5,905 nt of DNA from an uncultured Spirochaetaceae bacterium (GTDB lineage: Bacteria; Spirochaetota; Spirochaetia; Sphaerochaetales; Sphaerochaetaceae), in assembly GCA_946410375.1 (NCBI GenBank), contig CAMKAB010000059.1:1-5905 (forward strand), read 5' to 3'. How positions within the stretch are numbered: position 1 is the first letter of the stretch; every line of letters begins with the position of its first letter. Both the position numbers and the translations under genes were made by a program. The notes beneath the pieces are model-generated. The model made no database searches, was not told where the DNA came from, and worked only from the letters and a program-made list of their open reading frames with translations. Positions 5,197 through 5,905 of this stretch are shown in pieces.

Positions 5197-5867
5197 TTGG
5201 TCTGTTTATCTCCTTTTGTTTTGAAGTATGTTTCTCTGTATGTGTCATATCGTCTATATGGCAAATTGATTTCATCCAGGAATTTTTTATATGGCGGTAA
5301 AATTTTTCCGTAGAAATACAGTTTTTTAGGTCTGGTGTATATAACTTTTGCATTAAACTGCGACACGCTGAAATCGGTAACCTTTCGGCTGCAGCCGTAG
5401 CTTCCCACGCAGAAATTACTTCCTTCTGGGTAGGAGCGCAGAGATTTGATGGTTTCCAAGGCTCCTATTCTATAGTTGGGTAGGATTTTAATGTTTCCTT
5501 TGATTGCAACGTAAATCGTAATCATTTGGCTTAGCAATATGTTGAACGCTTGTGAATTAATGTCCCAGTAAATGCAAGGACTCAGATCAAATCCTACAAT
5601 TCCCATAAATTCGGAACATGAGTCCGATATTTTATCCAAGCGGTTAAGCCGTCCGTATGTTTCATTATCCTCTTCGTAATTGCAAATTACGGTTTTCTTT
5701 TTATCCTTAGCACTGTTTTTATGGTGATAGGGAAGCATTTCTTCCGGTTCTTCTTCAAGAAGAAGTTCTTTCGGGATACTCGTATAATCATAGTTGTTGA
5801 ACTTTATTCCGAAGCCGAAAAGTTTTTCTTTCAGGTTTTCCGCCAGTCTTATAAGGTTTGTTTTCAT
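5193..5867 (-). CDS. DUF4417-like protein
   Basis: This 224-residue protein resembles DUF4417 proteins: GFDLSPC (92-98), a hydrophobic segment with ITIYVAI, ILPNYRIG (128-135), FCVGSYGC (152-159), LYFYGKILP (183-191) and YRRYDTYRE (204-212) occur in the family's order. DUF4417 has no known function to my knowledge; members are often seen on plasmids, phages and other accessory DNA. The N-terminal 80 residues (NNYDYTSIPKELLLEEEPEEM, then a Lys-rich stretch) look less conserved. The start is well set by a perfect AGGAGG (5878-5873 on the minus strand) five bases before the ATG. It is the first gene of a tightly packed run, ending in an ATGA overlap with the toxin-like gene, so it is presumably expressed with it. 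Identification rests on motif recognition only. Confidence 0.8.
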   Translation of the reverse strand: MKTNLIRLAENLKEKLFGFGIKFNNYDYTSIPKELLLEEEPEEMLPYHHKNSAKDKKKTVICNYEEDNETYGRLNRLDKISDSCSEFMGIVGFDLSPCIYWDINSQAFNILLSQMITIYVAIKGNIKILPNYRIGALETIKSLRSYPEGSNFCVGSYGCSRKVTDFSVSQFNAKVIYTRPKKLYFYGKILPPYKKFLDEINLPYRRYDTYRETYFKTKGDKQTK

Positions 5868-5872
5868 TTAAC

Positions 5873-5894
5873 CCTCCTATATATATTTATTATA
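5873..5894 (-). promoter_or_regulatory. -10 element and ribosome site of the four-gene operon
   Basis: On the minus strand a perfect TATAAT (5894-5889) lies just upstream of a perfect AGGAGG (5878-5873) and the ATG at 5867. Transcription from it would start near 5882 and give a leader of only about 15 bases. The matching -35 would fall beyond the window edge, so the promoter cannot be confirmed. The region is almost pure A+T, which makes chance matches to TATAAT easy. Confidence 0.5.
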
Positions 5895-5900
5895 AATATA
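5882..5900. repeat. AT-only inverted repeat over the -10 region
   Basis: TATATTTA (5882-5889) and TAAATATA (5893-5900) are perfect complements around three bases and overlap the candidate -10 element. It could be an operator, but low sequence complexity makes chance a real explanation. Confidence 0.3.
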
Positions 5901-5905
5901 AATTA

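Overview
This window looks like bacterial DNA, most likely from a Bacillota (Clostridia-like) genome. The pointers are strong purine-rich ribosome sites (a perfect AGGAGG before the 5867 start, GGAG/GGAGG before most others), TTGACA-type promoters, TTG as a start codon, an XRE/ImmA regulator pair and a DUF4417-type gene. The taxonomic guess is an inference. All of the sequence is genic except short gaps, and no stretch over 300 bases lacks a gene. No tRNA, rRNA, CRISPR array, transposase or integrase was seen.

Left part (1-2596, plus strand): the end of a surface-polysaccharide sugar-nucleotide locus. It holds the C-terminal half of a CapE/FnlA-type UDP-GlcNAc 4,6-dehydratase (cut by the window edge), then an overlapping CapG/FnlC-type UDP-sugar 2-epimerase. 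Together with a CapF-type reductase, not in this window, these would make UDP-N-acetyl-L-fucosamine. A TTG-initiated patatin-like lipid hydrolase of the YjjU-like type follows 27 bases later.

Right part (2651-5905, minus strand, visibly more AT-rich): accessory DNA transcribed towards the left part. Reading in the direction of transcription from 5867, it starts with a DUF4417-like gene. Next comes a 142-residue protein that looks like a free polymorphic-toxin C-terminal domain, coupled by an ATGA overlap. One base later is a 250-residue protein made of two copies (about 62% identical) of one roughly 112-115-residue domain, which I read as a candidate duplicated immunity protein. An unrecognised 117-residue protein ends the run. 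Spacing suggests one operon with a -10 at the window's right edge.

Then comes a separate xre-immA pair: a helix-turn-helix repressor and an ImmA/IrrE HEXXH metalloprotease. It has its own promoter, whose perfect TTGACA -35 box lies inside a perfect 8-1-8 palindrome at 3618-3634, a strong candidate autoregulatory operator. By analogy with ImmR/ImmA of ICEBs1, this pair could be a protease-relieved repressor switch. Whether it controls the neighbouring toxin-like operon is not shown by the sequence. The most interesting part of the window is this compact module: DUF4417-like gene, delivery-less toxin-like protein, tandem-domain partner, unknown gene, and XRE/ImmA switch.
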